The translations under genes were made by a program, and so were the position numbers. Below, piece by piece: positions 34,489-40,805 of a stretch of 40,805 bases of DNA. Every line of letters begins with the position of its first letter. Positions within the stretch are counted from its first letter, which is position 1. Under the pieces are notes generated by a model. That model was given only the letters and a program-made list of their open reading frames with translations, was not told the origin of the DNA and made no database searches. The stretch lies in NCBI GenBank assembly GCA_964429265.1, contig CAYSBK010000003.1, positions 1 to 40,805 on the forward strand, in the 5' to 3' direction. This stretch comes from CAYSBK01 sp964429265 (GTDB taxonomy: Bacteria; Planctomycetota; Phycisphaerae; Sedimentisphaerales; Anaerobacaceae).

Positions 34489-35014
34489 CGAAAACCTGAC
34501 ATCACGACCTTCTTCGAGCGACCGCCGGGTGCTGGTGCTCGGCGTGGGAAATCTACTGATGCGCGATGACGGTATCGCAGTTCACGTTGCTCAGTTGCTC
34601 TCCAAATGGCCGCTGCCCGCCGGCGTCGAAGTCGCAGAGGTCGGCACCGCACCCATCGACGCTCTGCTGGCCTGCGGCACTGCCTACCGGCTGATCATTA
34701 TCGACGCCGTAACCGCCCACAACCAGCCCGGCACCATCTACCGCGCGCGATTTGAAGGCCCCCGGGTGAACGATCTTATTGATGGAACCTCCGCCGAGTC
34801 CTGCTCGATGCTCAGCCTCCACCAGGACGGCGTCAGAACCGCCCTGGCCGCCGCACAAAAGCTCGGCCGAGCCCCGGATAGTATCACCATCATCGGCATC
34901 GAGCCGAAAGACGTCGGCTACGGCCTCGACCTGAGCGACCCCGTAAGAAAAAAGATACCGAAAATTCTGGACGTCGTTGTAGAGGAAATACGAAATGTTG
35001 TTCACGCAGGATAA
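34481..35014 (+). CDS. Hydrogenase maturation protease
   Basis: This nickel-checking endopeptidase of the HycI/HyaD family trims the large-subunit tail. The chosen start is TTG 34481, seven bases after GGGAGAG (34467-34473); the similarity begins RRVLVLGVGNLLMRDDG, with the nickel-binding Asp, about 14 residues later. Other motifs: the LIIIDAV Asp, then SLHQDGV with the metal His. The frame is open upstream through the large-subunit gene, but that stretch is antisense-free shadow. At 177 residues it is of normal length. It overlaps the large subunit by eight bases and the second metV by 20, which implies coupled translation. Confidence 0.88.
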   Translation: MSDENLTSRPSSSDRRVLVLGVGNLLMRDDGIAVHVAQLLSKWPLPAGVEVAEVGTAPIDALLACGTAYRLIIIDAVTAHNQPGTIYRARFEGPRVNDLIDGTSAESCSMLSLHQDGVRTALAAAQKLGRAPDSITIIGIEPKDVGYGLDLSDPVRKKIPKILDVVVEEIRNVVHAG

Positions 35015-35660
35015 ACCACTGAACGAAGTATTGGAATCCCTCGAGTCCGACGACAACGTCTTCGTGCTTGCCTGTAACGGCTGCGCAGAGGCCTGCCGCA
35101 CCGGCGGACGCCAGGCCCTCGACGCTATGAGCGCCCGGCTCAAACAGGCCGGCAAGAACGTCACCGGCTCCTGCCTCGTTGACTTTCTCTGCAACAAGCT
35201 GCTGGTCGCCGCACGCCTTGCCAGGTACACCGACCAGATAAACAACTCGGATTCCGTTCTGGCGTTGACCTGTGGTATTGGCGTCCAGGCCGCCGCAAAG
35301 GTCCTCTCCAAACCCGTAAAGCCCGGCGCAAACACCGTCTCGCTCGGCGACCTTCAGGGCCTGTGGCCTTCCGACGAGCGATGCCAGGCCTGCGGCGATT
35401 GCGTCCTCGACTACACCGGCGGAATCTGCCCGATAACCGCCTGTGCAAAGAGCCTGCTCAACGGACCTTGCGGCGGAGCAAACGACGGCAAGTGCGAAAT
35501 CGACAGCGAAAAAGATTGCGGGTGGATAAGAATCTACGAGCACCTCAAGGCTATCGGCAAACTCGATAACCTCAAGAAAATACGCCCCCCGCGCGACCAC
35601 AGCAAGATGACCCCATCGCCGGAACTGCGGAAAACGACCTTCTATAACCTTGAGCAATAA
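34995..35660 (+). CDS. MetV-type protein 2 (MTHFR C-terminal domain)
   Basis: This 221-residue paralogue of the protein at 31407-32126 has the same layout: LACNGCAEACRTGG, then RCQACGDCVLDYTGG, CPITACAKSLLNGPCGG, GKCEI and DCGW. The differences (LACNGC for VGCGNC, one Lys/Gly change) are modest, and the C-terminus is shorter. It starts inside the maturation protease gene (20-base overlap). Two MetV-type subunits in one operon is unusual. They could form a heterodimer, serve MetF and the hydrogenase separately, or be isoforms. Downstream, 45 bases later, is the methyltransferase. Confidence 0.85.
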   Translation: MLFTQDKPLNEVLESLESDDNVFVLACNGCAEACRTGGRQALDAMSARLKQAGKNVTGSCLVDFLCNKLLVAARLARYTDQINNSDSVLALTCGIGVQAAAKVLSKPVKPGANTVSLGDLQGLWPSDERCQACGDCVLDYTGGICPITACAKSLLNGPCGGANDGKCEIDSEKDCGWIRIYEHLKAIGKLDNLKKIRPPRDHSKMTPSPELRKTTFYNLEQ

Positions 35661-35705
35661 CCGACGCAGACCGTAATTTCTTCTCGTAGACGGAGGAACG
35701 CAAGT

Positions 35706-36653
35706 ATGAGCGACCACTTTATCGTCATCGGCGAAAGTATTCACGCCTCTATTCCAAAGGTGCGTCAGGCTATGGACGAGCTGGTGCACCTCGGCCCCGA
35801 TGCCTTTGAAACACCCAACGCCGCCCTCGACCACGTAAAGTCCCTCATCAAGATGCAGGCCGATGAGGGTGCCGACTACATAGCCGTCAACGTCGACGCC
35901 TTCGGCGAGGATGACCCGAAACTGGCCGTCGACTTGATGCGCCGTTATGTGGACCTCGTCCGCAAATACTCCGAAGGTGTACCCGTTTGCATCGACAGCA
36001 GCGACAACGACGTCCTGGTTGCCGGCCTGCGTCAATGGTACAACACCGACCGCCACGTCGCCGCGCCACTGGTGAATTCGGTCAAGACCTACACGATGGA
36101 GACCGTACTGCCGCTCAAAAAGGACTACGATTTCACCTTCGTCGCAATGCTGATGGACCAGGCCGGCCAGGCACACTCCGTCGACCGGTTATGCACGCTG
36201 GCCAGGCAAATCTTCGACCACGCCGTCACCACCTACGGCTTCAAGCCGGAGGAAATCTTCTTCGACTCCACCATCTTCCCGCTGGCCATCGATATGCCGA
36301 TGGAACCGGGCAGGCCAGGATATACCTACACTACCTTTCAGACAATGCGCAGGATAAAGGCCGACCCCGAAATGCGCGGCACCCACTTCACCGGCGGCAT
36401 CAGCAACTGTGCCCGCGACCTGCCCGGAAGGAAGATCGGCGTTATGAGGGCCTTCGTGCACGTGGCGATGGAATACGGCCTGGATTCGGCGATTGCCAAC
36501 CCCAGCCACCATCTCAACGAAGGTCAACCCGCTGCGGACCTGCTCGAACTGGTCAGGGCATATGCTGATATGGACGGCTCACCGGATAAACAAGCCACGG
36601 CAATGACCCTGATGGCCGATTTCTGCCGACGGTGCAGAAAACCCGCCACCTGA
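35706..36653 (+). CDS. Pterin-binding methyltransferase (AcsE/MetH-domain type)
   Basis: This 315-residue TIM-barrel protein belongs to the dihydropteroate-synthase-like family, which includes methyl-THF:corrinoid methyltransferases (AcsE, MetH pterin domain, MtgA). Seen: start FIVIGESIHAS, the QADEGADYIAVNVD block, PVCIDSSDNDVLVAGL (usual IDSS), ALMMDQAG-like VAMLMDQAGQ, and GGISNCARDLPGR near residue 230, all in the family order. The ATG follows GGAGG. In this operon it most likely takes the methyl group of methyl-THF, made by MetF, to a corrinoid protein, but no corrinoid protein is encoded in the window and activity on another methyl donor cannot be excluded. Confidence 0.8.
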   Translation: MSDHFIVIGESIHASIPKVRQAMDELVHLGPDAFETPNAALDHVKSLIKMQADEGADYIAVNVDAFGEDDPKLAVDLMRRYVDLVRKYSEGVPVCIDSSDNDVLVAGLRQWYNTDRHVAAPLVNSVKTYTMETVLPLKKDYDFTFVAMLMDQAGQAHSVDRLCTLARQIFDHAVTTYGFKPEEIFFDSTIFPLAIDMPMEPGRPGYTYTTFQTMRRIKADPEMRGTHFTGGISNCARDLPGRKIGVMRAFVHVAMEYGLDSAIANPSHHLNEGQPAADLLELVRAYADMDGSPDKQATAMTLMADFCRRCRKPAT

Positions 36654-36755
36654 AGCCGCCCCGGCGCCTGTCCCGAAACAGCCTGCCCGGCCCCCGGCGT
36701 TACACCTCCGCACAGGCCCTGAAGGAAATTACCCCCTCCGGCCGATAACTATACT

Positions 36756-37478
36756 ATGCTCGAAATCGTTGAAATCGTGGCCGAAAAGGCCGCCCTGCTT
36801 CCTCAAGGGGTGCTGGTCGCCGGCGGCCTGGCCTGCCTCGTTGCTGGGCTGTTTATTTGGCTCGGCGGCCTCGGCTGGCGACGCGTGCTTGCACTTGTAG
36901 TCGGTGCCGCTGCCGCCGCCGCCGGTGGCGCCGTCATCGCAGGCCCCAGGCTTCTGCCCGTGCTGGCCGCGGCGGCGGTCGGGGCGGTACTGGCTGTCTG
37001 CCTCGAAAAGGCCTTTATCACCCTGGTCGCCGCGGCCCTGGCCGTGCTGACAACGATCGTTGTTGCCGCGTGGATTTACGACGTTGACCTCAGCCAGGGC
37101 ATCCACAAGGCTTGTATGTCGATGCCCCGCATACTGCCGGTCGCGATTGCTGCGGCCGCTGCTTTGACTGTTGTGCTTGGGTTCTACCTCTGGGACCTGC
37201 TCTCGGCGGTTGCCTGTGCAACTCTCGGTGCACTGCTGGTGTTTGCAGGGATGATTGCTTTGCTGCTGTTCAAGGGCGCCGAGCCGGTCGCGAAAATCAG
37301 GCTCCAGCCCGGGTTCTACGGCGGCGTCTTTGCTGCGATGGTGGTCTTCGGAACGTTCGAGCAGTTGCTGCTTTGCCGCCATCGCTCTAAAAAGACGCCC
37401 AAGGAACCCCCAAAGACCTCCGGCCGGGCCGACCACGACCAATCGTCGTCCGAAAGAACCAGTTGGAGGACCTCTTAA
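36756..37478 (+). CDS. Polytopic membrane protein, unknown
   Basis: This 240-residue protein with six or seven hydrophobic helices begins near LVAGGLACLVAGLFIWLGG. It runs through very Ala/Val-rich segments (GAAAAAAGGAVIAG) to FGTFEQLLL, then a 35-residue charged tail. No motif or family was recognised. There is no clear ribosome site; a TATACT sits directly before the ATG. The neighbouring gene also encodes a membrane protein with a similar hydrophobic pattern, so the pair may form a complex. Confidence 0.6.
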   Translation: MLEIVEIVAEKAALLPQGVLVAGGLACLVAGLFIWLGGLGWRRVLALVVGAAAAAAGGAVIAGPRLLPVLAAAAVGAVLAVCLEKAFITLVAAALAVLTTIVVAAWIYDVDLSQGIHKACMSMPRILPVAIAAAAALTVVLGFYLWDLLSAVACATLGALLVFAGMIALLLFKGAEPVAKIRLQPGFYGGVFAAMVVFGTFEQLLLCRHRSKKTPKEPPKTSGRADHDQSSSERTSWRTS

Positions 37479-37547
37479 CGACCGCACACACAGGCCGACC
37501 GTGTCCAGCTTCACGATGACCCGGACGGCAAAATGCAGGAGTTCGCG

Positions 37548-38231
37548 ATGGAACCACTTGGTATCCTGGCACAGGCGGTTGAGTCAGCCGAAACATCGGC
37601 CTCCGACAGTATGCTTGTACTCAACCTGTTCTGGGACCACGTCGTCGACCTTGGACCGATCGAGGCCGCAACCTTCATCTCCTTCGGAACGGTGTGCCTG
37701 CTGTACGGCTGGCGGGTATTCAAGATTCTGGTGGTTATCTGCTTTGCGCTGCTGGGCCTGGCGCTGGGCATGACGCTCGGCGAAAAAATCCAGGGTGACA
37801 ACAGCGAACTGTGGGCCGGCCTGGCCGGCCTGGGATTGATGGGAGCCGTGTCGCTGCCGCTGATGCGGTACGCCGTCAGCATCCTCGGCGCAATCGCGGG
37901 GGGCATACTTACCTCCGGGCTGTGGTATGCCTGCGGACTGACCGACACCTATATCTGGGCAGGTGCGCTTATCGGGATCATCGCAGGCGGAATGATTTCC
38001 TTTATCGTGTTCAGAATCGCCGTGATGCTCTTTTCCAGCCTCGGCGGAAGCAGCCTGATAGTTGTGGGCCTGCTTGCCCTGCTCTATACGTACCACCCCG
38101 GGGGCGGCAACCTGAAGGCTCTCGTACTCGGCAGCAAGTGGTTTCTGCCGACCGCCTTGATGGTGCCGACCGCAATAGGCCTGATCGTCCAGAACAAGTT
38201 CATAAAAGGCGCAAAGGAGTGGCGCGTCTGA
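37548..38231 (+). CDS. Polytopic membrane protein, unknown
   Basis: Start ATG 37548 follows AGGAG by six bases; an ATG at 37533 lacks a good site. The 227-residue protein has about seven membrane helices, after a 40-residue acidic N-terminus with VVDLGP. Gly-rich helices such as GLAGLGLMGAVSLPL and IGIIAGGMISFIVF resemble TMEM198/DUF4203-type membrane proteins in composition, but this is weak. It lies 70 bases after the preceding membrane protein gene. Confidence 0.65.
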   Translation: MEPLGILAQAVESAETSASDSMLVLNLFWDHVVDLGPIEAATFISFGTVCLLYGWRVFKILVVICFALLGLALGMTLGEKIQGDNSELWAGLAGLGLMGAVSLPLMRYAVSILGAIAGGILTSGLWYACGLTDTYIWAGALIGIIAGGMISFIVFRIAVMLFSSLGGSSLIVVGLLALLYTYHPGGGNLKALVLGSKWFLPTALMVPTAIGLIVQNKFIKGAKEWRV

Positions 38232-38280
38232 CACACCGGCTGCACAACTACGTTCACCCCGCCTGAGCGACCTGTCTTTT

Positions 38281-38380
38281 TTGCCGCAGGACCTATAAAA
38301 AATAAAGTCCCGGCGCCGCTTTTGACGAAAGACCTATAGCAAGGCTGTTTTCAGTATCGAAAACAGGGGGCATTCTTGCC
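38281..38380 (+). other. Structured leader upstream of the coiled-coil lipoprotein gene
   Basis: The 273-base gap between 38231 and 38505 contains a perfect eight-base hairpin, CTGTTTTC (38345-38352), loop AGTATC, GAAAACAG (38359-38366). It is enclosed by GCAAG (38339-38343) paired with CTTGC (38375-38379). Upstream, ACCTATA occurs twice (38291-38297 and 38332-38338) around a palindromic GGCGCC. I recognise no riboswitch family; the bases conserved in c-di-GMP-I aptamers are absent. Confidence 0.4.
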
Positions 38381-38504
38381 GCAGCGACTCGGCCAGAGTG
38401 AATCTGCCGGCGTTGCCGTCTTCTCGGAGTATCGGGTCCGCCGCCGCAGAGCCGGCTCGGGCACCAGGATATTCACTGAAGCTTTTTTTTGAAGGGGATT
38501 GGCT

Positions 38505-39649
38505 ATGAAGACAACTCGATGGGTCGCGACGAGAGGTATTGTGTGGGCGATTCTGGGCTGTGCCTTGGGGGGCTTGCTGCTGGCGGGCTGCGGCAAGATG
38601 AATGCCATCGAGCAGAACCAATACGAGCTGCGTCAGCTCGTCAAGGACGGCAACCAACAGTTGGCTGATGCCGTGGCGTCGGTCATGCAGCAACAGGCCT
38701 CCATGCAGCGCGACATCCGAACTCGCGGCGATGAGATGACGATGGCGGTGGCGGCGATACAGCAGGAGCAGGTGGTGCTGCAGAGCGAGCTGGGGGCGGA
38801 GATAGATAAGGTAATGAGCAGTATAGAGGCGCTGGAGAGCGGACAGGGCAGGCTCCAGACGGCGCTTGCGCGGAACGTTGAGCAGTTGTCGGCGTCGGCG
38901 GAGACGCTTTCGGCGGTAAGCGAAAACCTCGGGCGACTCGACAGGGCGATTGCCGGGCTGGACAGCGGGGTGCGTGAAAACGGCAGGCGGGTTGCTGCGA
39001 ATGCGGCAGCGGTGGCGCAGGCCAGGGATAACGTAGCAGCGGTGCAGCAGATGGTGGAACGACTGGGTCAGCAGAGTCGGGACGTGGTTGCCCAGCTTGC
39101 GGCGATGAGTGAGAACCAGATGAATCTGCGGGAATCACAGACGGCGACGTCGCAGGTGGTGCGGCAGATAATCGAGAGGTTTGAAGCGGTCGAGGAGAGT
39201 CTGGCCGAGCTGCACGAGATGGTGTCAGCGGTTCAAAGCAGCACCGAGACGGTAACGTCGAAACTGGAGGCGATTGAACAGGACCAGGCGGCACTGCGAA
39301 GCGGTATCGAAAGCAACATTCGGCGCGTGGCGGCGAACCTTGAGGCGATTGACAGGTTGAACGAAACGATGGCGGNNNNNNNNNNNNNNNNNNNNNNNNN
39401 NNNNNNNNNNNNNNNNNNNNNNNNNNNNNNNNNNNNNNNNNNNNNNNNNNNNNNNNNNNNNNNNNNNNNNNNNNNCGGCGCGTGGCGGCGAACCTTGAGG
39501 CGATTGACAGGTTGAACGAAACGATGGCGGCCGCGGAGCCTGCGGAGAACGTAGTCTCTGAGGATGCGGCGGCAGAAGACGTGACGACGGAGAATACGGC
39601 TTCGGAGGATACGGCTGAGCTTCTTGGGGCGGCGAACCCAGAGGAATGA
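38505..39649 (+). CDS. Coiled-coil lipoprotein interrupted by a scaffold gap
   Basis: The start ATG 38505 follows AAGGGG; a TTG six bases earlier is less likely. A lipobox LLAGC (Cys about 27) makes it a lipoprotein. The rest is a long amphipathic helix rich in Ala, Gln, Glu and Ser, with pseudo-repeats such as GRRVAANAAAV and IRRVAANLEAIDRL. Such periplasmic coiled coils resemble the linker parts of chemoreceptors, but no signalling motif is seen. The gene contains 100 Ns at 39376-39475. Deleting the gap and one copy of the 55-base repeat around it (155 bases in total) restores one frame ending at TGA 39647-39649, giving 329 residues with an acidic tail. A terminator follows. Confidence 0.75.
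39321..39375 (+). repeat. 55-base direct repeat, copy before the gap
   Basis: This segment, beginning CGGCGCGTGG and ending ACGATGGCGG, is identical to 39476-39530. The two flank the run of Ns exactly. This is what an assembler overlap, for example a k-mer of 55, would leave when two contig ends were joined without merging. Confidence 0.85.
39376..39475. other. Assembly gap of 100 Ns
   Basis: Exactly 100 undetermined bases, a conventional scaffold placeholder, lie inside the lipoprotein gene. The true gap length is probably negative (contigs overlap by 55 bases). Confidence 0.99.
39476..39530 (+). repeat. 55-base direct repeat, copy after the gap
   Basis: Identical to 39321-39375. Its length is not a multiple of three, so two real tandem copies would break the reading frame, whereas one merged copy keeps it open. 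Confidence 0.85.
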
Positions 39650-40466
39650 TCGCCACACAGCCGGGATAGAAGCAAGCAGGCGGCAGGTCCGGTTGAGCGG
39701 GCCTGCCGCAGTTTTTGTACGGCCGGGATGTATCGGGCGATTTGGCTGGAGGTTTCCGGGTGGGGGCCGAGGGGGTCAGTCTTGTGAGGCGGATGTTCTT
39801 GATTGCTGCACCGGTGCGCCACGCGGCGATTCCCAGGGGCTGAGACTGGTCAACGTCGAGGCGGACGCTGAGCTTTTTTCCGGCGGTTTCGAGGTCGACG
39901 TATTGTTTGTCGTCGATCCAGCACTGAATCCTGCCGGCGGTGACGCGGACGCGGATGTGATACCATCGGTTGTTGTCGAAGTATGCCTTTCTGGTGGTTT
40001 CGTTGTCGGAGGCGTCGTAGTAGTTTACGCTGGAGATTCCGCAGACGGTTCCGCCCCAGCCGCCGACTATGAAGGTTACGCAGGCGTGGCCGACGGGGAA
40101 GGTCAGTCCGCAGAAGAAGTCGTCTCCGCTGGTGCGCATAGCGTCGAGATTGATTTCGTAATCGAGGCGCGGCAGGGGGCCGGTCCAGGTGATGCCGGTG
40201 AGGGTTTCGCCGGGGGCGAGGAGGATGGTTTGGTCTGCGACGTGAACGGGGCCGTGGCCGTCGAAGTCGGTGATTTTCCAGTTCCGGAGAGTTCGGCCGT
40301 CGAACAGGGACATTTCGGTTTGTGCGGTCGGGTTGGTGGGGAAGCGACAGGAAGCCGTCAGCAACAGTGCGGCCGCAACGGCCAAGGCCACGCGGCGAGG
40401 GTGGGGCGCGGCGGAACGGCCGGCTTTGTTGGTGGCGGTTGCAGCGAAGGGTCGAGCAGTTTTCAT
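39476..40466 (-). CDS. DUF1080/LamG-like lipoprotein, no stop before the gap
   Basis: Start ATG 40466 follows AAGGAG. The N-terminus has a basic stretch and a lipobox-like LLTASC (Cys about 40). The domain, about residues 55-230, is a concanavalin-like beta sandwich of the DUF1080 type: EMSLFDGRTLRNWKI, then DYEINLDAMRTSGDDFFCGLTFP, then NRWYHIRVRV and IQCWIDDKQYVDL, ending near AAIKNIRLTRL. Members act on or bind carbohydrates; some are 3-keto-glycoside hydrolases. The domain ends near 39770, yet no stop follows. The frame continues through the lipoprotein gene on the opposite strand into the gap. A TGA in the next frame sits at the expected end (about 39775), so a one-base indel is possible. 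I list only the part before the gap. Confidence 0.7.
39681..39716 (+). terminator. Rho-independent terminator of the coiled-coil lipoprotein gene
   Basis: An 11-base stem, CGGCAGGTCCG (39681-39691) with CGGGCCTGCCG (39698-39708), has one G-T pair and a six-base loop. TTTTT follows at 39712-39716. It lies 31 bases after the stop codon. On the minus strand it has no T run, so it serves the plus-strand gene. Confidence 0.75.
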
Positions 40467-40805
40467 TTGCGAGTGATCTCCTTTTTGCTTGGGTCGGGTA
40501 GAGCAGAGGGCATCAGGCTTCGTGGTAATAGGGGGGGTCGGGCGGATGATGCCGGTTGGGGTTGACTCGAGCTTTGCCATGGCTTTGCCTTTCGTTCGGC
40601 GGTGCGCCGGTGGCGGGCAGCCGATCCGCCCGCGGACGGGGGTAGTCTTGGCGGGCGAGGCGGTGCTGTCAAGTGAAAGCCGGGGCGGCAGGGGGGCAGG
40701 GGAGCGGAGAAATTGGGTTTGTTTGGGTTTGTTTTTCTCGCCGCAGCGGGTGTCCATTTGGTCGTAAGTCCTTTTATTATAAGGGATTACGTTCATTTGA
40801 CTGTT
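40467..40805. other. Upstream region of the DUF1080-like gene, no gene recognised
   Basis: These 339 bases hold no recognised gene. On the minus strand a TATAAT (40781-40776) is a possible -10, without a good -35. An open minus-strand frame starting at 40796 joins the downstream gene, but its first 110 codons look non-coding. It includes the low-complexity, repeat-derived stretch KNKPKQTQF, listed separately. Confidence 0.4.
40715..40734. repeat. Two tandem copies of GGGTTTGTTT
   Basis: GGGTTTGTTT is repeated perfectly at 40715-40724 and 40725-40734. On the minus strand this reads KNKPKQTQF in the open frame, a peptide I recall as recurring in predicted products of Phycisphaerae genomes; it probably marks a dispersed intergenic repeat. 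Confidence 0.5.

Noticed and set aside
34890..36176. 428-codon minus-strand frame opposite metV 2 and the methyltransferase
   Set aside because: Antisense shadow; both plus-strand genes carry conserved motifs and ribosome sites.
38281..38340. Sigma-28 promoter (TAAAGTCC ... GACGAAAG)
   Set aside because: The spacing is 13 rather than 11 bases and only five of eight -10 bases fit; no motility gene follows.
38281..38380. Cyclic di-GMP-I riboswitch
   Set aside because: The conserved GGGACGCAAAGCC and CAAACC segments are missing.
1..40805. tRNA, rRNA, CRISPR arrays, insertion sequences, 4.5S RNA
   Set aside because: Looked for by eye and not seen; small RNAs could be missed without a covariance search.

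Overview
The window is bacterial chromosome of fairly high G+C content. The gene content is that of a Gram-negative-type cell (lptB, lpxB, yidC, lipoproteins with lipoboxes). It also carries a Tat-exported formylglycine-type sulfatase beside a sodium:solute symporter, a DUF1080-like protein and an S16 with a long charged tail. I infer a planctomycete of the Phycisphaerae type, probably anaerobic. That placement is inference from gene content and no marker was searched. An exact run of 100 Ns shows this is a scaffolded draft or metagenome assembly.

Layout. 1-6948: an envelope-associated block made of a divergent exported DUF4139-like protein (cut by the window edge), an OmpR-type response regulator, its histidine kinase, and a VIT/VWA lipoprotein. 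The regulator and the lipoprotein genes share the same promoter architecture, which suggests a small regulon. 6990-10036 (minus): a trpC 3' remnant, yidC and a metallophosphoesterase. 10238-12557: lptB, def and fmt. 12558-14273: a DnaA-box region and dnaA. 14433-17676: the rpmF-plsX-fabH-fabD cluster for lipid synthesis. 17717-18886 (minus): lpxB. 19106-23322: symporter, sulfatase and a UroD/MtaA-family protein. 23351-27398 (minus): the translation and secretion operon ffh, a small Ffh-M-like gene, rpsP, trmD, rplS and yraN. 27582-28736 (minus): a pentapeptide-repeat potassium channel fusion. 28949-30001: thiE with an N-terminal extension domain.

30512-36653 is the most striking part. One tightly packed operon carries metF, a metV-type gene, the small and large subunits of a [NiFe] hydrogenase, its maturation protease, a second metV-type gene and a pterin-binding methyltransferase. 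The genes overlap or lie close together, and neither hydrogenase subunit has an export signal or an obvious quinone, NAD or heterodisulfide partner. The simplest reading is a cytosolic enzyme that couples H2 directly to methylene-tetrahydrofolate reduction and passes the methyl group on to a corrinoid acceptor.

The tail (36756-40805) holds two polytopic membrane proteins, a structured leader, a coiled-coil lipoprotein interrupted by the scaffold gap, a terminator, and a convergent DUF1080-like lipoprotein gene with no stop codon where one is expected. Other items worth attention are a free-standing Ffh M-domain-like protein directly downstream of ffh, a DnaA with a divergent box-recognition motif, and a second DnaA-box cluster upstream of the metF operon.
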